Source of the DNA: PALSA-612 sp963765295
Lineage (GTDB): Bacteria > Actinomycetota > Thermoleophilia > Gaiellales > Gaiellaceae
Assembly (NCBI GenBank): GCA_963765295.1
Contig: CAVXVO010000008.1
Coordinates: 186,001 to 250,000 of the forward strand
Length of the DNA: 64,000 bases
Direction of reading: 5' to 3'
The position numbers and the translations under genes were made by a program. Below, piece by piece: positions 42,022 to 51,717 of the stretch (position 1 is its first letter; each line of letters begins with the position of its first letter). Below the pieces are notes generated by a model. It was not told the DNA's origin and searched no databases. It saw only the letters and a program-made list of their open reading frames with translations.

Positions 42022-43113
42022 GTGACTGAACTGAGCAATTTGCTGGAAATCGATGCCCGGACCTTCCTCGAGAACGCGGAGGAGGCCGGCCTGCTCGACG
42101 AGCTCACGATCGACGCGTTCGCGATCGAGCACGACCTCGACGAGGACGAGATCGGCGCGCTGCGTGCCGAGCTCGCCGAGCGCGGAGTCGAGATCGTCGA
42201 GAGCGCCTCGGCCGACGCCGACGGCGCGACCGAGGACGACGTCGCCCCCGTGCGTGTCACGCACGAGGCGTCCGGAACGACCGACTCTCTGACGCTGTTC
42301 ATGAACGCGGCCGGCCGCTACCCGCTGCTCACGGCGGCGGAGGAGGTCATGCTCGCGAAGCGCGTCGAGCGCGGCGACGCGTGCCGCGAAGGAGCGGATG
42401 ATCAACTCGAACCTGCGCCTCGTCGTCTCGATCGCGAAGCGCTACCAGGGCCACGGCCTGCCGCTGGCCGACCTCGTCCAGGAGGGCGTGATCGGGCTGA
42501 ACCGTGCCGTCGAGAAGTTCGACTGGCGCCGCGGCTACAAGTTCTCGACGTACGCCACCTGGTGGATCCGCCAGGCCTGCCAGCGTGCGGTCGCGAACCA
42601 GTCGGCCACGATCCGCGTGCCGGCACACGTCCACGAGCGGCAGGTCAAGCTGGCGCGCGCGCGCCAGCGGCTCGAGGCGCAAGACCGGCCACGGCGCCGA
42701 CCGAGGAGGAGCTCGCGGCCGCAACCGGTCTCGAGCTTCGCCACGTCGAGGAGGCGCTCGGCACCGTCGAGGCGTCCGTCTCGCTGAACCAGTCGGTCGG
42801 CGACGACGACGGCGGCGAGCTCGGCGACCTGTTCGCCGACTCCAGTGCCGACGACCCGGCCGAGGTCGCGGGCGAGTCGCTGCGGCGCGAGTCCGTCCGC
42901 ACCGCGGTGCGCCGGCTGCCGGAGCGCGAGCGCCGGCTGCTCGAGCTGCGCTTCGGCTTCGACGGCGAGCCGACCTCGCTCGAGGCGATCGGCAAGGAGC
43001 TCGGCCTCACGCGCGAGCGTGTCCGCCAGCTCGAGGCGCAGGCGCTCAGCCGCCTCGCCGGCCAGCTCGAGGGCCTCGTCGCGACCGACGAGGACCTCAC
43101 CAACGCCGCGTAG
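42022..43113 (+). CDS. rpoD: Principal RNA polymerase sigma factor RpoD/SigA (two compensating indels)
   Basis: A sigma-70 group 1 factor of about 363 residues. Region 1.1-like helices cover residues 1-75. Regions 1.2-2.4 (M-I-N-S-N-L-R-L-V-V-S-I-A-K-R-Y, F-S-T-Y-A-T-W-W-I-R-Q-A) are read in a shifted frame between about 42383 and 42685. Regions 3-4 (L-G-L-T-R-E-R-V-R-Q-L-E-A-Q-A-L) return to the first frame. One extra base fits near 42382 (GCG-T-GCC) and one lost base near 42685. As the gene is essential, these must be sequence errors or the product would be dead. GTG 42022 has its Shine-Dalgarno too close, so the start is provisional. Confidence 0.88.
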   Translation: MTELSNLLEIDARTFLENAEEAGLLDELTIDAFAIEHDLDEDEIGALRAELAERGVEIVESASADADGATEDDVAPVRVTHEASGTTDSLTLFMNAAGRYPLLTAAEEVMLAKRVERGDACREGADDQLEPAPRRLDREALPGPRPAAGRPRPGGRDRAEPCRREVRLAPRLQVLDVRHLVDPPGLPACGREPVGHDPRAGTRPRAAGQAGARAPAARGARPATAPTEEELAAATGLELRHVEEALGTVEASVSLNQSVGDDDGGELGDLFADSSADDPAEVAGESLRRESVRTAVRRLPERERRLLELRFGFDGEPTSLEAIGKELGLTRERVRQLEAQALSRLAGQLEGLVATDEDLTNAA

Positions 43114-43124
43114 ATCGCTCTCTG

Positions 43125-43162
43125 CCGTACTAGTCCCGGGGCGTCGCCCGGGACTAGTACGG
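43125..43162 (+). terminator. Perfect 16-bp hairpin after rpoD
   Basis: CCGTACTAGTCCCGGG (43125-43140) is followed by loop GCGTCG and its exact complement to 43162. There is no T-tail, but the length and position 12 nt past the stop fit an actinobacterial stem terminator. Confidence 0.72.
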
Positions 43163-43189
43163 TAGGGACGTGGGCGCGGAGCACGGACG

Positions 43190-44929
43190 CTGAAGGGCGC
43201 CGCGACGCCTGGCGAATTTCTGCTGGGCGCGATCAGGGCGCAGCGCAGCGGGGTCGTTCTGGGCGGTCGTCGCGGGCGCTGCGTGGCAGGCGGCGGCGAT
43301 CGCCGCGCCGCTCTTCATCGGGGAGGCGATCGACCAGGGCGTCGTCGGCGGCGACCGAACGGCGCTCTACGCCTGGTGCGCGGCGATTCTCGCCGTCGGG
43401 GCGGTCGAGGCGGTCAGCGGGGCTGTCCGCCACTACTTTGCGATCGGCAACCGCGCGCGCGGGGATGCCTACGTCCGCGACGGGATCTACGGGCACGCGC
43501 TCGAGCTCGACGTCGCCTACCACGATCGGGTCGGCGCCGGCGACCTGATGAGCCGTGCGTCGAACGACGCCGAGCTCGTCGCGCGTGTGCTCGACTCCGC
43601 CGGGCACACGATCGGATACCTCGTGACCGTCGTCGCGGTCGCGATCGTGCTGCCCATCCTCGACTGGCGTCTCGCGCTCGTCGTCCTGATCCCGCTGCCG
43701 CTGGTGTCGATCGGCTTCTGGCGCTACTCGGCGCGCTACGCGGAGCGCACGCGGGTGCTGCAGGAGGAGCTCGCCGTCTCGACGGCGCTGGCCGAGGAGA
43801 CGATCAGCGGGATCCGCGTCGTCAAGGGTCTCGGAGCAGGCCCTGAGCTCGAGCGCCGCTTCCGGGCCGCGAGCGACAGGATCGTCGAGCGGGCGCTGGC
43901 GGTGGCCGACGTCGACGCGCTGTTTCTGCCCGCCCTGGAGGCGCTGCCGCTGATCGGCATCCTCGCCGTCCTCTGGTACGGAGCACGGCTGACCGTGTCG
44001 GGCGAGCTGTCGATCGGCGGCTTCACGGCCTTCAACCTCTACGTCGCGATGCTCGTCTGGCCGTTGCGGACGCTCGGCCAGCGGATCGGGACCGTGCAGC
44101 GCGCCGTCGCCGCCTCCGGCCGGATCGACGAGGTGCTCGTGGCCGTGCCGTCGGTCGTCGACCCGCCGTCGCCCCGGCACCTCGCCGACGGCGCTGCCGA
44201 CGTCTCCTTCGAGCACGTGCGCTTCGGGTACGACCCGGAGCGCCCGGTGCTCGACGGGCTTCGACCTGACCATCCCGGCCGGAACGTCGACGGCGCTCGT
44301 CGGCGCCACGGGCTCGGGGAAGAGCACGGCGGCGGCGTTGCTCGCGCGGATGTACGACGTCCAGGTCGGCGCCGTCCGGATCGGCGGCGTCGACGTCCGC
44401 GAGCTGCCGCTCGACGAGCTGCGGCGGGCGGTCGCCTTCGTGCCGGAGACGACCTTCCTGTTCAGCGACACGGTGATGGCGAACATCGCGTTCGCGCGCC
44501 CGGATGCCTCGCCGCGAGGAGGTCGAGCACGCGGCGCGGGTCGCCGGAGCGCACGAGTTCGTGCTCCGTCTGCCCGACGGCTACGAGACGGTGCTCGGCG
44601 AGCGCGGCTTCTCGCTCTCCGGGGGCCAGCGCCAGCGGCTCGCGCTCGCGCGGGCGATCCTCGCCGACCCGCGCGTGCTCGTCCTCGACGACGCCACCTC
44701 GTCGGTCGACGCGACGAAGGAGCACGAGATCCGCGCTGCTCTCGCGACGGTGATGGCCGGCCGGACGACGCTCGTGATCGCCCACCGGCCGGCGACTGTC
44801 GCGCTCGCCGACCGCGTCGCGGTGCTCGAGGACGGCCGGATCGTCGAGACCGGCACCCACGCCGAGTTGGCGGCCCGCTCGCTCCGCTACCGGCGCCTAC
44901 TCGCGCTCGACCGGGAGGCGGCCGCGTGA
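43190..44929 (+). CDS. ABC exporter half-transporter 1 (TM domain plus degenerate-site ATPase), frameshifted
   Basis: About 575 residues when repaired. A six-helix exporter TM domain (F-W-A-V-V-A-G-A-A-W..., L-V-T-V-V-A-V-A-I-V-L-P-I-L) is followed by an ATPase with G-A-T-G-S-G-K-S-T, L-S-G-G-Q-R-Q-R and L-V-L-D-D-A-T-S-S-V-D. The catalytic Glu after Walker B is Asp here, the mark of a non-consensus site. Extra bases fit near 43256 (GTC-G-TTC), 44263 (GGG-C-TTC) and 44513 (TCG-C-CGC). The start is not resolved. It overlaps the second half-transporter by 4 nt. Confidence 0.8.
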
Positions 44930-46782
44930 CGCGCGAGCTCCCGAAAGGCGTTGTCCGGCAACGGACGCTTCGCGCTCCTGCGACCCTACCGGAAGCAGGT
45001 CGGCGATCGCGGCCGCCGGCATCGTCGGCGCCACGTTCGTGACCATCGCCGGGCCGTTCCTCGTCCGCTATGCGATCGACAACGGGATCGAGAAGGACGA
45101 CCTGAGCGTGGTCAACCGCGTCGCGCTCGTCTACCTCGTCCTCGTCGTCCTGCGGCCGCTCTTCGAGCGCGCGATCGTGCTCGTCGTCGGCGCGCGCCGG
45201 CGAGCGCTTCCTGGGCGATCTGCGCGTGGCGGCGTTCGAGAAGCTCCAGCGGCTGTCGCTGCCGTTCTTCGAGAGGCGAGCGGTCGGGCGTGCTCGTCTC
45301 ACGCCTGACCGCGGACGTCCAGACGCTGACGACGTTCACGCGCACGGTGCTGATCGAGGTCGTCGGCAGCCTGATGCTCCTCGTCGTCACGTTCTGCGTG
45401 CTGCTCGCGCTGTCGCCGCTCCTGACCGCCGTTCACGCTGGTCGCGGCGCCGCCGCTCGCGTTCGCAGTCGTCCGCTACCAGCGCCGGTCGCGGCCGGCC
45501 TATCTCGCGCTGCGAGACCGGGTCGCCGACACGCTGACCGCGCTCCAGGAAGGTTTGAGCGGGATCCGCGTCGTGCAGTCCTTCGGGCGCGAGCAGGAGC
45601 GGTTCGGCCTCTACCGGCTCCGCTCGGACGCGAACGTCCAGGCGTGGCGACACGTCTCGCTCGTCAACATCGGCTTCTTCCCCGTGATCTCGCTCGCGCA
45701 GGCGATCGCGGCGGCCGCCGTGGTGGCGGTCGGCGGCGTGCTGCACAGCCGTGGCGAGGTGAGCACGGGCACCGTCGTCGCCTTCGCGCTCTACCTGTCG
45801 AGCCTGTTCGACCCGATCGCCCGGCTCGGCGACTGGTTCAGCGAGTTCCAGTCGGGGCGGGCGGCGTTGACGAAGATCGTCGGCCTGCTCGAGACGCCCG
45901 TCACGGTCGCCGACGCTGCCGAGGCGATGTCCCTCCCGGGCGGCGGCGAGCTCGCCGGGACCGACGTCGGCTTCGCGTACGGCGAGAACATGAGCGTGCT
46001 CGACGGCGTGTCGCTTCGGCTCGAGCCGGGCGAGCACCTGGCGCTCGTCGGGCCGACCGGGGCCGGCAAGTCGACGCTCGCGAAGCTGCTGACGCGCCAC
46101 TACGACCCGAAGCGCCGGCGAGGTCGCGTTCGGCGGCGTCGACCTCCGCGACACGACGCACGTGGGGCTCCGCCGCCGCATCGTCTTCCTGCCCCAGGAG
46201 GGGCACCTGTTCTCGGGCTCGATCGCCGACAACGTGCGTCTCGGGCGCCCGGAGGCGAGCGACGACGACGTCGTCGAGGCGCTCGGCCGCATCGGCGTCT
46301 ACGACCGCTTCGCCTCGCTGCCCGACGGCCTGCAGACCGACGTGCGGACACGAGGCGTGCGGCTGTCGTCCGGCGAGCGACAGCTCGTCGGCCTGGCCCG
46401 CGTGGCCCTGGCCGACCCGGAGGTGATCGTCCTGGACGAGGCGACGTCGAACCTCGACCCGCAGACCGAGTCGCTCGTCGAGCGGGCACTCGCAGCCGTG
46501 GCGGACGGGCGCACGATGATCACGATCGCGCACCGGCTCTCGACCGCAGAGCGGGCCGACCGCGTGGCCGTGCTCGACCGGGGCCGCCTGGTCGAGATCG
46601 CCTCCCACGACGAGCTGCTCCGGCGCGAGTCGCACTACGCGCGGCTGTGGGCCTCGTGGCAGGCCGGCGTGGGGGAGGGCCCGGCGCCGCAGGCGGACGA
46701 ACGCGAGCGCGTCGAGCCCTTGCTCGAGGACGAGGGCGGCCACGCCCGCCGCCCGCCCCAGCCCCCGCCGGGCGAGTACTGA
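44926..46782 (+). CDS. ABC exporter half-transporter 2 (canonical ATPase), frameshifted
   Basis: About 617 residues when repaired. GTG 44926 lies in the previous stop. The TM domain and an ATPase with G-P-T-G-A-G-K-S-T, signature L-S-S-G-E-R-Q and Walker B V-L-D-E-A-T-S-N-L-D (true catalytic Glu) form the partner of half 1. Together they match heterodimeric TM287/288-like multidrug or lipid exporters. Single extra bases fit near 44950, 45003, 45197, 45281, 45433 and 46112. The acidic, Pro-rich tail may be disordered. Confidence 0.8.
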
Positions 46783-46814
46783 TCACGGCGGAAGCCGGTA
46801 TCCCCCCGCGCTAG

Positions 46815-48170
46815 CTAGACCGACACGCGGGCTGCCGCGGCGCCGGTGTGGCGGCGGGCGCGGCGGGCGGCGAAGCGGTCGCGGACGATCGTCCCGGTGA
46901 GCAGGACGGCGACCGCGACGTTGACGGCGAGCGCAACCTCCTTGAGCCGGCCCGGATGTTGCCAGAGCCACCACACCTCGACCGGGATCAGCGCGACCGT
47001 CGTCAGCACTGTGAGATAGACGGCCGCCCGCAGCCGGCAGGCGAGCCCGATCCCCTCGATCGTGTACAGCCCGCCGAAGGCGAGCGCGACGGTGCCGAGG
47101 ACGAGGAAGTCGTGCGGTGAGACCCAGCGCACCGTCCCGGAGAAGATGTCGTAGAAGTGCTGCAGCGGGTTCAGCGCCAGGTCGAGGCGCAGCGCGGTCG
47201 AGCGGATCGAGAGCTCCGGATGGTTCTGCAGCAGGATCGCCGTGAGCCCGACCGCGATCAGGACCGCCGCGCGGGCGAGGCGCTCCACGGCGACGAGCGG
47301 CAGGACGGTGCTCGTCTTCACCGCCGGGCGCGGCTCCGGTGCGGGCGGTGCGGAGAAGACGCGTGTCGGGCGCGCGAACACCTCCGTCGCGGCGCCGTGG
47401 AAGACCTGCGTCGTCGCGCGGTCGGGCACGAGCGCCGTCGCCAGCTCCTGCACGAACTCGCGCGCGCTTCCGAAGCGGTCGGCCGGCTTGCGCGCCAGCG
47501 CCTGGGCGAGCACGGCCTGCACCTCGGGCGCCGCCGCGTTGACGTCAGGAGCCTCCGCGAGCAGCGCCTTCGCGACCGCGCCCAGCCCGTAGATGTCGCT
47601 CGCGGGCGTCGCCGCGCCGCCGGCCAGGTGCTCGGGGGCGATGAAGCCGCCCGTGCCCTGGATCAGCTCCTCGTCAGAGACCGCGCCTCCCGCGCCGTCG
47701 AGAGCGGTCGCGATCCCGAAGTCCGTGAGCCGCACGTTGTCGCGCACGTCGAGGAGCAGGTTGTGCGGCGTCACGTCGCGATGGACGATCCCGAGCTCGT
47801 GCGCGGCGTCGAGCGCCGTCGCCGCCTGCCAGAGCCAGCGCAGGGCGAGCTCGCCCGTGACCCGGCCGCGCTCGAGCCGTGTGGCCAGGCTGCCGCCGCC
47901 CAGGTACTCCATCGCCATGTACGGGCGACCGCGCCAGTCGCCGACGTCGTAGACCCTGACGACCTCGAGTACGTGCGAGAGGCGGGCGACTGCCATCGCC
48001 TCGCGGCGCAGCCACGCGCGTAGCTGCTCGTCCCGGGCGGCGCGCGGCGACAGGATCTTGATCGCGACCTTGCGCCCCAGCTGGCGGTCGAGCGCGGAGT
48101 AGACGTCGGTCGTCTCCCCGTGGTGGATCCGCTCGGGGCCGACGTAGCGCGAGGGCAGTGGTGAACTCAT
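46815..48170 (-). CDS. Ser/Thr protein kinase with C-terminal multi-TM (DUF2127-like) domain
   Basis: A 451-residue protein. Kinase domain residues 8-275: glycine loop atypical (R-I-H-H-G-E-T-T-D-V-Y), K38 in V-A-I-K-I-L, catalytic loop H130-R-D-V-T-P-H-N (Thr where eukaryotic-like kinases have Lys), D150-F-G, and A-P-E-H. A linker of about 40 residues leads to about four TM helices (310-430), resembling DUF2127. The usual single TM plus PASTA ectodomain is absent. Gene context gives no substrate. Confidence 0.83.
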   Translation of the reverse strand: MSSPLPSRYVGPERIHHGETTDVYSALDRQLGRKVAIKILSPRAARDEQLRAWLRREAMAVARLSHVLEVVRVYDVGDWRGRPYMAMEYLGGGSLATRLERGRVTGELALRWLWQAATALDAAHELGIVHRDVTPHNLLLDVRDNVRLTDFGIATALDGAGGAVSDEELIQGTGGFIAPEHLAGGAATPASDIYGLGAVAKALLAEAPDVNAAAPEVQAVLAQALARKPADRFGSAREFVQELATALVPDRATTQVFHGAATEVFARPTRVFSAPPAPEPRPAVKTSTVLPLVAVERLARAAVLIAVGLTAILLQNHPELSIRSTALRLDLALNPLQHFYDIFSGTVRWVSPHDFLVLGTVALAFGGLYTIEGIGLACRLRAAVYLTVLTTVALIPVEVWWLWQHPGRLKEVALAVNVAVAVLLTGTIVRDRFAARRARRHTGAAAARVSV

Positions 48171-48260
48171 CCTGACGAAATGTAGTGGCGAATTGGCCTT
48201 TTTGCCTGCTATCGGGTCCTTCGATTTCTCACACAGTCTTCGGCTAGGGTCGCTGGCGGG

Positions 48261-49971
48261 GTGAGAGCGGTCATCGCCTGCGGCGTTGTCCTCGTCTGCG
48301 TCCTCGCCTCCGGCTCGTCCGGAGCGTCGAGGCTGAACGCGATTCAGCGCGAAAACGCCCTGCCCGGCTCGGCGGGCTGGCGCGTGCCGCAGGCGTCCAG
48401 TCATGCGATCGAGGGCTACGCCGCCGAGGTCAGCGTCCGCGCCGGGCGACCGGCTCGACCTGCACGTCTCGACGGCGCCCGCCGCCCGCTACCGCGTCGA
48501 GCTCTACCGCCTCGGGTGGTACGGGGGGACCGGCGGCCGGCTGGAGGCGTGCCTGCCGGCGGCCTGCACGGACGAGGCGGGTCAGGCGCAGCCGATCGGC
48601 ATGCCCGCGTCGACGGGATTCGTCGACGCGGGCTGGCCCGTCACCGACACGGTCAGCGTGCCGGCCGGATGGGTGAGCGGCTACTACGTCGCCGTGCTCC
48701 GGCTGACGACCGGCCCCGACGCGGGCCGCGGCAGCTGGGTTCCGTTCGTCGTCCGCGCGCCGGCGTCGCAGCAGGCGGCCGTCCTCGTCCAGGCGGCCGT
48801 CAACACGTGGCAGGCGTACAACCGCTGGGGCGGCTTCAGCCTGTACGAGGACCGACCGGCGCGTCGTGCAAGGGCGTGTGCACGCATGTCTCGTTCGACC
48901 GGCCGTACGACCAGACGACCCAGAACCTCTGGGAGTACGAGCTGCCGCTCGTCCACTTCCTCGAGGAATCGGGTGAGGACGTCTCCTATACGACGGACGT
49001 CGACATCGACGCGGACCCGGGCGAGCTGCTCCGGCACCGGCTCGTGATCGTCGCCGGGCACGACGAGTACTGGACGAAGGCGATGCGCGACGGGTTCGAC
49101 GCCGCCCGGGCGGCGTCGACGAATCTCGCGTTCATGGGCGCGAACGACGGCTACTGGCAGATGCGCTACGCGGACGACCGCCGGACGATCGTGGAGTACC
49201 GGGTGGGCAACCTCGATCCCGTGTCCGATCCGGCGCTGAAGACCCGCCGTTTCCGCGATCTCGTCCCGCCGCGGCCGGAGTGCCTGCTCGAAGGCGTGCA
49301 GTACCGCCGCAGCGGCGAGGCGGAATCGATCGGCGGCCAGCACGACTACTCCGTCGCGCCGGCGCTCGCTGGCGGACCCCTGGTTCGCGGGCACCGGCTT
49401 CACGCCGGCCAGCACGCTTCCGGGACTGGTCGGCTACGAATGGGATGCGATCGAGCCGGGTTGCCGTGCCTCCGCGCCGACCGCGCTCTTCCACTTCGCC
49501 GGCCCGCCCGCCTCGGCCGACGCCGTCCGCTTCACGGCGCCGTCCGGAGCGATCGTCTTCAGCGCGGGCTCGCTCAGCTTCGCGAAGGGACTCGACGACT
49601 TCCGCCCGCACCCACAGGATGCATCGAGCGGCGATGCCCGCCTCGAGACGTTCGTCCGCAACGCGCTCGCCGAGCTCGTCCGGACTCCCGCGCCGCTCGC
49701 CGTCACGACGTCGAGCGGTTCCGGCGGGGTCGCGATTCACGTGCGGCGCGCTCCTGACCCGCGCGTGCTGAGCGTCCGCATCTTCCGGGCGCGTGCTCGC
49801 GATCCGCTCGCCCGCGGCAGCCGCGGCATGCACTTCGTCTGCTCGACGCTCGGGCCGGGGTGCGTAGACCGCACCGTGCCGCGTGGAAGGCAGGTGCGCT
49901 ACGTGGTGGTCGTCCGCGATCGCTGGGGCGCGTCGGTCCCGCTCGTCACGCCGCCGGTGCGGGTCGGCTAG
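48261..49971 (+). CDS. Secreted protein with N,N-dimethylformamidase beta-subunit-like domain, frameshifted
   Basis: About 568 residues when repaired. A signal peptide (M-R-A-V-I-A-C-G-V-V-L-V-C-V-L-A-S-G) leads to a beta domain (Y-R-V-E-L-Y-R-L-G-W-Y-G-G) and then the DMFA-beta C-terminal-like region (T-W-Q-A-Y-N-R-W-G-G-x-S-L-Y, V-A-G-H-D-E-Y-W, F-M-G-A-N-D-G-Y-W). Extra bases fit near 48443 (CGC-G-CCG) and 49371, with one lost base near 48859. Actinobacterial homologues are mostly uncharacterised secreted proteins, so real amidase activity is not claimed. Confidence 0.78.
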
Positions 49972-49994
49972 CGACACGCCGATAAGCTGAGCCC

Positions 49995-51146
49995 ATGGCC
50001 CGCTCCGTCATCGTCGCCGCCGTCCGGACGCCGTTCGGCAAGCTCGGCGGCGGCCTCAAGGACTCTCCGGCGACGCGGCTCGGCGCGCACGTGATCCGCG
50101 CCGCCCTCGAGCGCGCCGGCCTCGATGCCTCCGAGCCCGAGTACGTGATCATGGGCCAGGTGCTCCAGGCGGGTGCCGGGCAGGCGCCCGCGCGGCAGGC
50201 CGCGATCGCCGCCGGCCTGCCGAAGGAGACGCCCGCGGACACGATCAACAAGGTCTGCGCCTCCTCGATCCGCGCGATCGAGATCGCCGACCTGATGATC
50301 CGCGCGGGCGAGCACGAGCTCGTCGTCACGGGCGGAATGGAGTCGATGTCGAACGCCCCCTATCTGCTCCAGAAGGCCCGGTACGGCTACCGCCTCGGGA
50401 ACGGCGAGCTGATCGACTCGATGATCTTCGACGGGCTCACGTCCACGTTCGACGGGCTGCACATGGTGCTGCAGAACACGCAGGTGTCCCGCGAGCTCGG
50501 CATCTCGCGTGAGGACCAGGACGCCTGGGCGGCGCGCTCGCAGCAGCGCGCGGCCGCGGCGCAGCGCGAAGGTCGCTTCGACGACGAGATCGTCCCGGTC
50601 GGCGACGTCGCGGCCGACGAGAGCGTGCGCCCCGACACGACGGCCGAGGCGCTCGGGAAGCTGAAGCCGGTGTTCGACCCCGAGGGCACGACGACCGCCG
50701 GCAACGCGCCCGGCGTGAACGACGGTGCCTCCTGCGTCGTCGTCTGCTCGGAGGAGTTCGCGCGCCGGCGCGGGCTCGAGCCGCTGGCGACGATCCTGGC
50801 GCAGGGATACGTGGCGGACGACTTCGCCTATCTCGCGCGCACGCCCGCGCGAGCCGGCCAGCAGGCGCTTTCGAAGGCGGGCAAGACGATCGGTGACGTC
50901 AAGCGAGTCGAGATCAACGAAGCGTTCGCGTCCGTCGCGCTCAACTCGACGCGGATGCTCGGCGCGGACGAGGAGATCGCGAACGTGAACGGCGGCGCGG
51001 TCGCGCTCGGCCACCCGATCGGGGCGAGCGGCGGCCGCATCGTCGGCACGATGATCCACGAGCTGCGACGGAACGGCGGCGGCCTCGGTCTCGCGGCGAT
51101 CTGCTCCGGCGGCGGCCAGGGTGACGCACTGCTGATCGAGGTCTAG
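49995..51146 (+). CDS. Acetyl-CoA C-acetyltransferase (thiolase)
   Basis: A 383-residue thiolase with catalytic C88 (N-K-V-C-A-S-S), N-E-A-F-A, H340 (G-H-P-I-G-A-S-G) and C370 (C-S-G-G-G-Q-G-D-A). The usual C-G-S-G around the first cysteine is C-A-S-S. With the hydroxyacyl-CoA dehydrogenase and acyl-CoA dehydrogenase downstream on the same strand it fits a C4 acyl-CoA (butyrate/acetoacetate) or beta-oxidation module. Confidence 0.93.
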   Translation: MARSVIVAAVRTPFGKLGGGLKDSPATRLGAHVIRAALERAGLDASEPEYVIMGQVLQAGAGQAPARQAAIAAGLPKETPADTINKVCASSIRAIEIADLMIRAGEHELVVTGGMESMSNAPYLLQKARYGYRLGNGELIDSMIFDGLTSTFDGLHMVLQNTQVSRELGISREDQDAWAARSQQRAAAAQREGRFDDEIVPVGDVAADESVRPDTTAEALGKLKPVFDPEGTTTAGNAPGVNDGASCVVVCSEEFARRRGLEPLATILAQGYVADDFAYLARTPARAGQQALSKAGKTIGDVKRVEINEAFASVALNSTRMLGADEEIANVNGGAVALGHPIGASGGRIVGTMIHELRRNGGGLGLAAICSGGGQGDALLIEV

Positions 51147-51178
51147 CTCCCGCGCCTCCCACCGGTTAACGTCGTTCG

Positions 51179-51706
51179 GTGGAGGACGGGCGCGTGGAGT
51201 TGCGTGGGGAGCTGGTCGTGCTGCGGCCGTTCCGGCCGGACGAGATCGCCGCGGCGTACGAGCAGGCACGCAGCAGCACGGCGCGGGTGGGCTCGCTCAC
51301 GTTCGAGCGGTTCCGGCTCCGCGTCGCGCGCTCGGGGAAGGTCGTCGACGGCCGCCTCGACCTCGCGATCGAGAGCGACGGCGTCCTCGTCGGGTCGATC
51401 GAGGCGCGCTCCGGTGAGGGCGCGTTTCCGCCGGGCGTCTGCGAGATCGGCATCGAGCTCGTCCCCGAGATGCGCGGCGCCGGTCTCGGCACGGAGGCGG
51501 TCGCGCTCCTGTCCCGGCACCTGCTCGCGGACGGTTTCGACCGCGTGCAGGCGTCGACGCACGTCGACAACGCCGCCATGCGCGGCGCGCTGGAGAAGGC
51601 GGGCTTCGCGCTCGAGGGCACCTTGCGCGCCTTCATGCCCGACGGCGACGGCCGCGCCGACTACACGCTCTACGCCCTGACGGCGCGCGACGCCGGGCCT
51701 CGCTAG
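51179..51706 (+). CDS. GNAT-family N-acetyltransferase
   Basis: A 175-residue protein. R-G-E-L-V-V-L-R-P-F-R-P-D-E opens as in RimJ-type acetyltransferases, the acetyl-CoA motif is E-M-R-G-A-G-L-G-T-E-A, and A-S-T-H-V-D-N-A-A-M-R-G-A-L-E-K-A-G-F ends the fold. It lies between thiolase and hydroxyacyl-CoA dehydrogenase on the same strand. The substrate (protein N-terminus or small amine) is unknown. Confidence 0.85.
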   Translation: MEDGRVELRGELVVLRPFRPDEIAAAYEQARSSTARVGSLTFERFRLRVARSGKVVDGRLDLAIESDGVLVGSIEARSGEGAFPPGVCEIGIELVPEMRGAGLGTEAVALLSRHLLADGFDRVQASTHVDNAAMRGALEKAGFALEGTLRAFMPDGDGRADYTLYALTARDAGPR

Positions 51707-51717
51707 CCTGCCTCGTC

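Noticed and set aside
42380..42690. Programmed frameshifting in rpoD
   Set aside because: No slippery heptamer or conserved pseudoknot is evident, and opposite shifts restore the frame as errors would.
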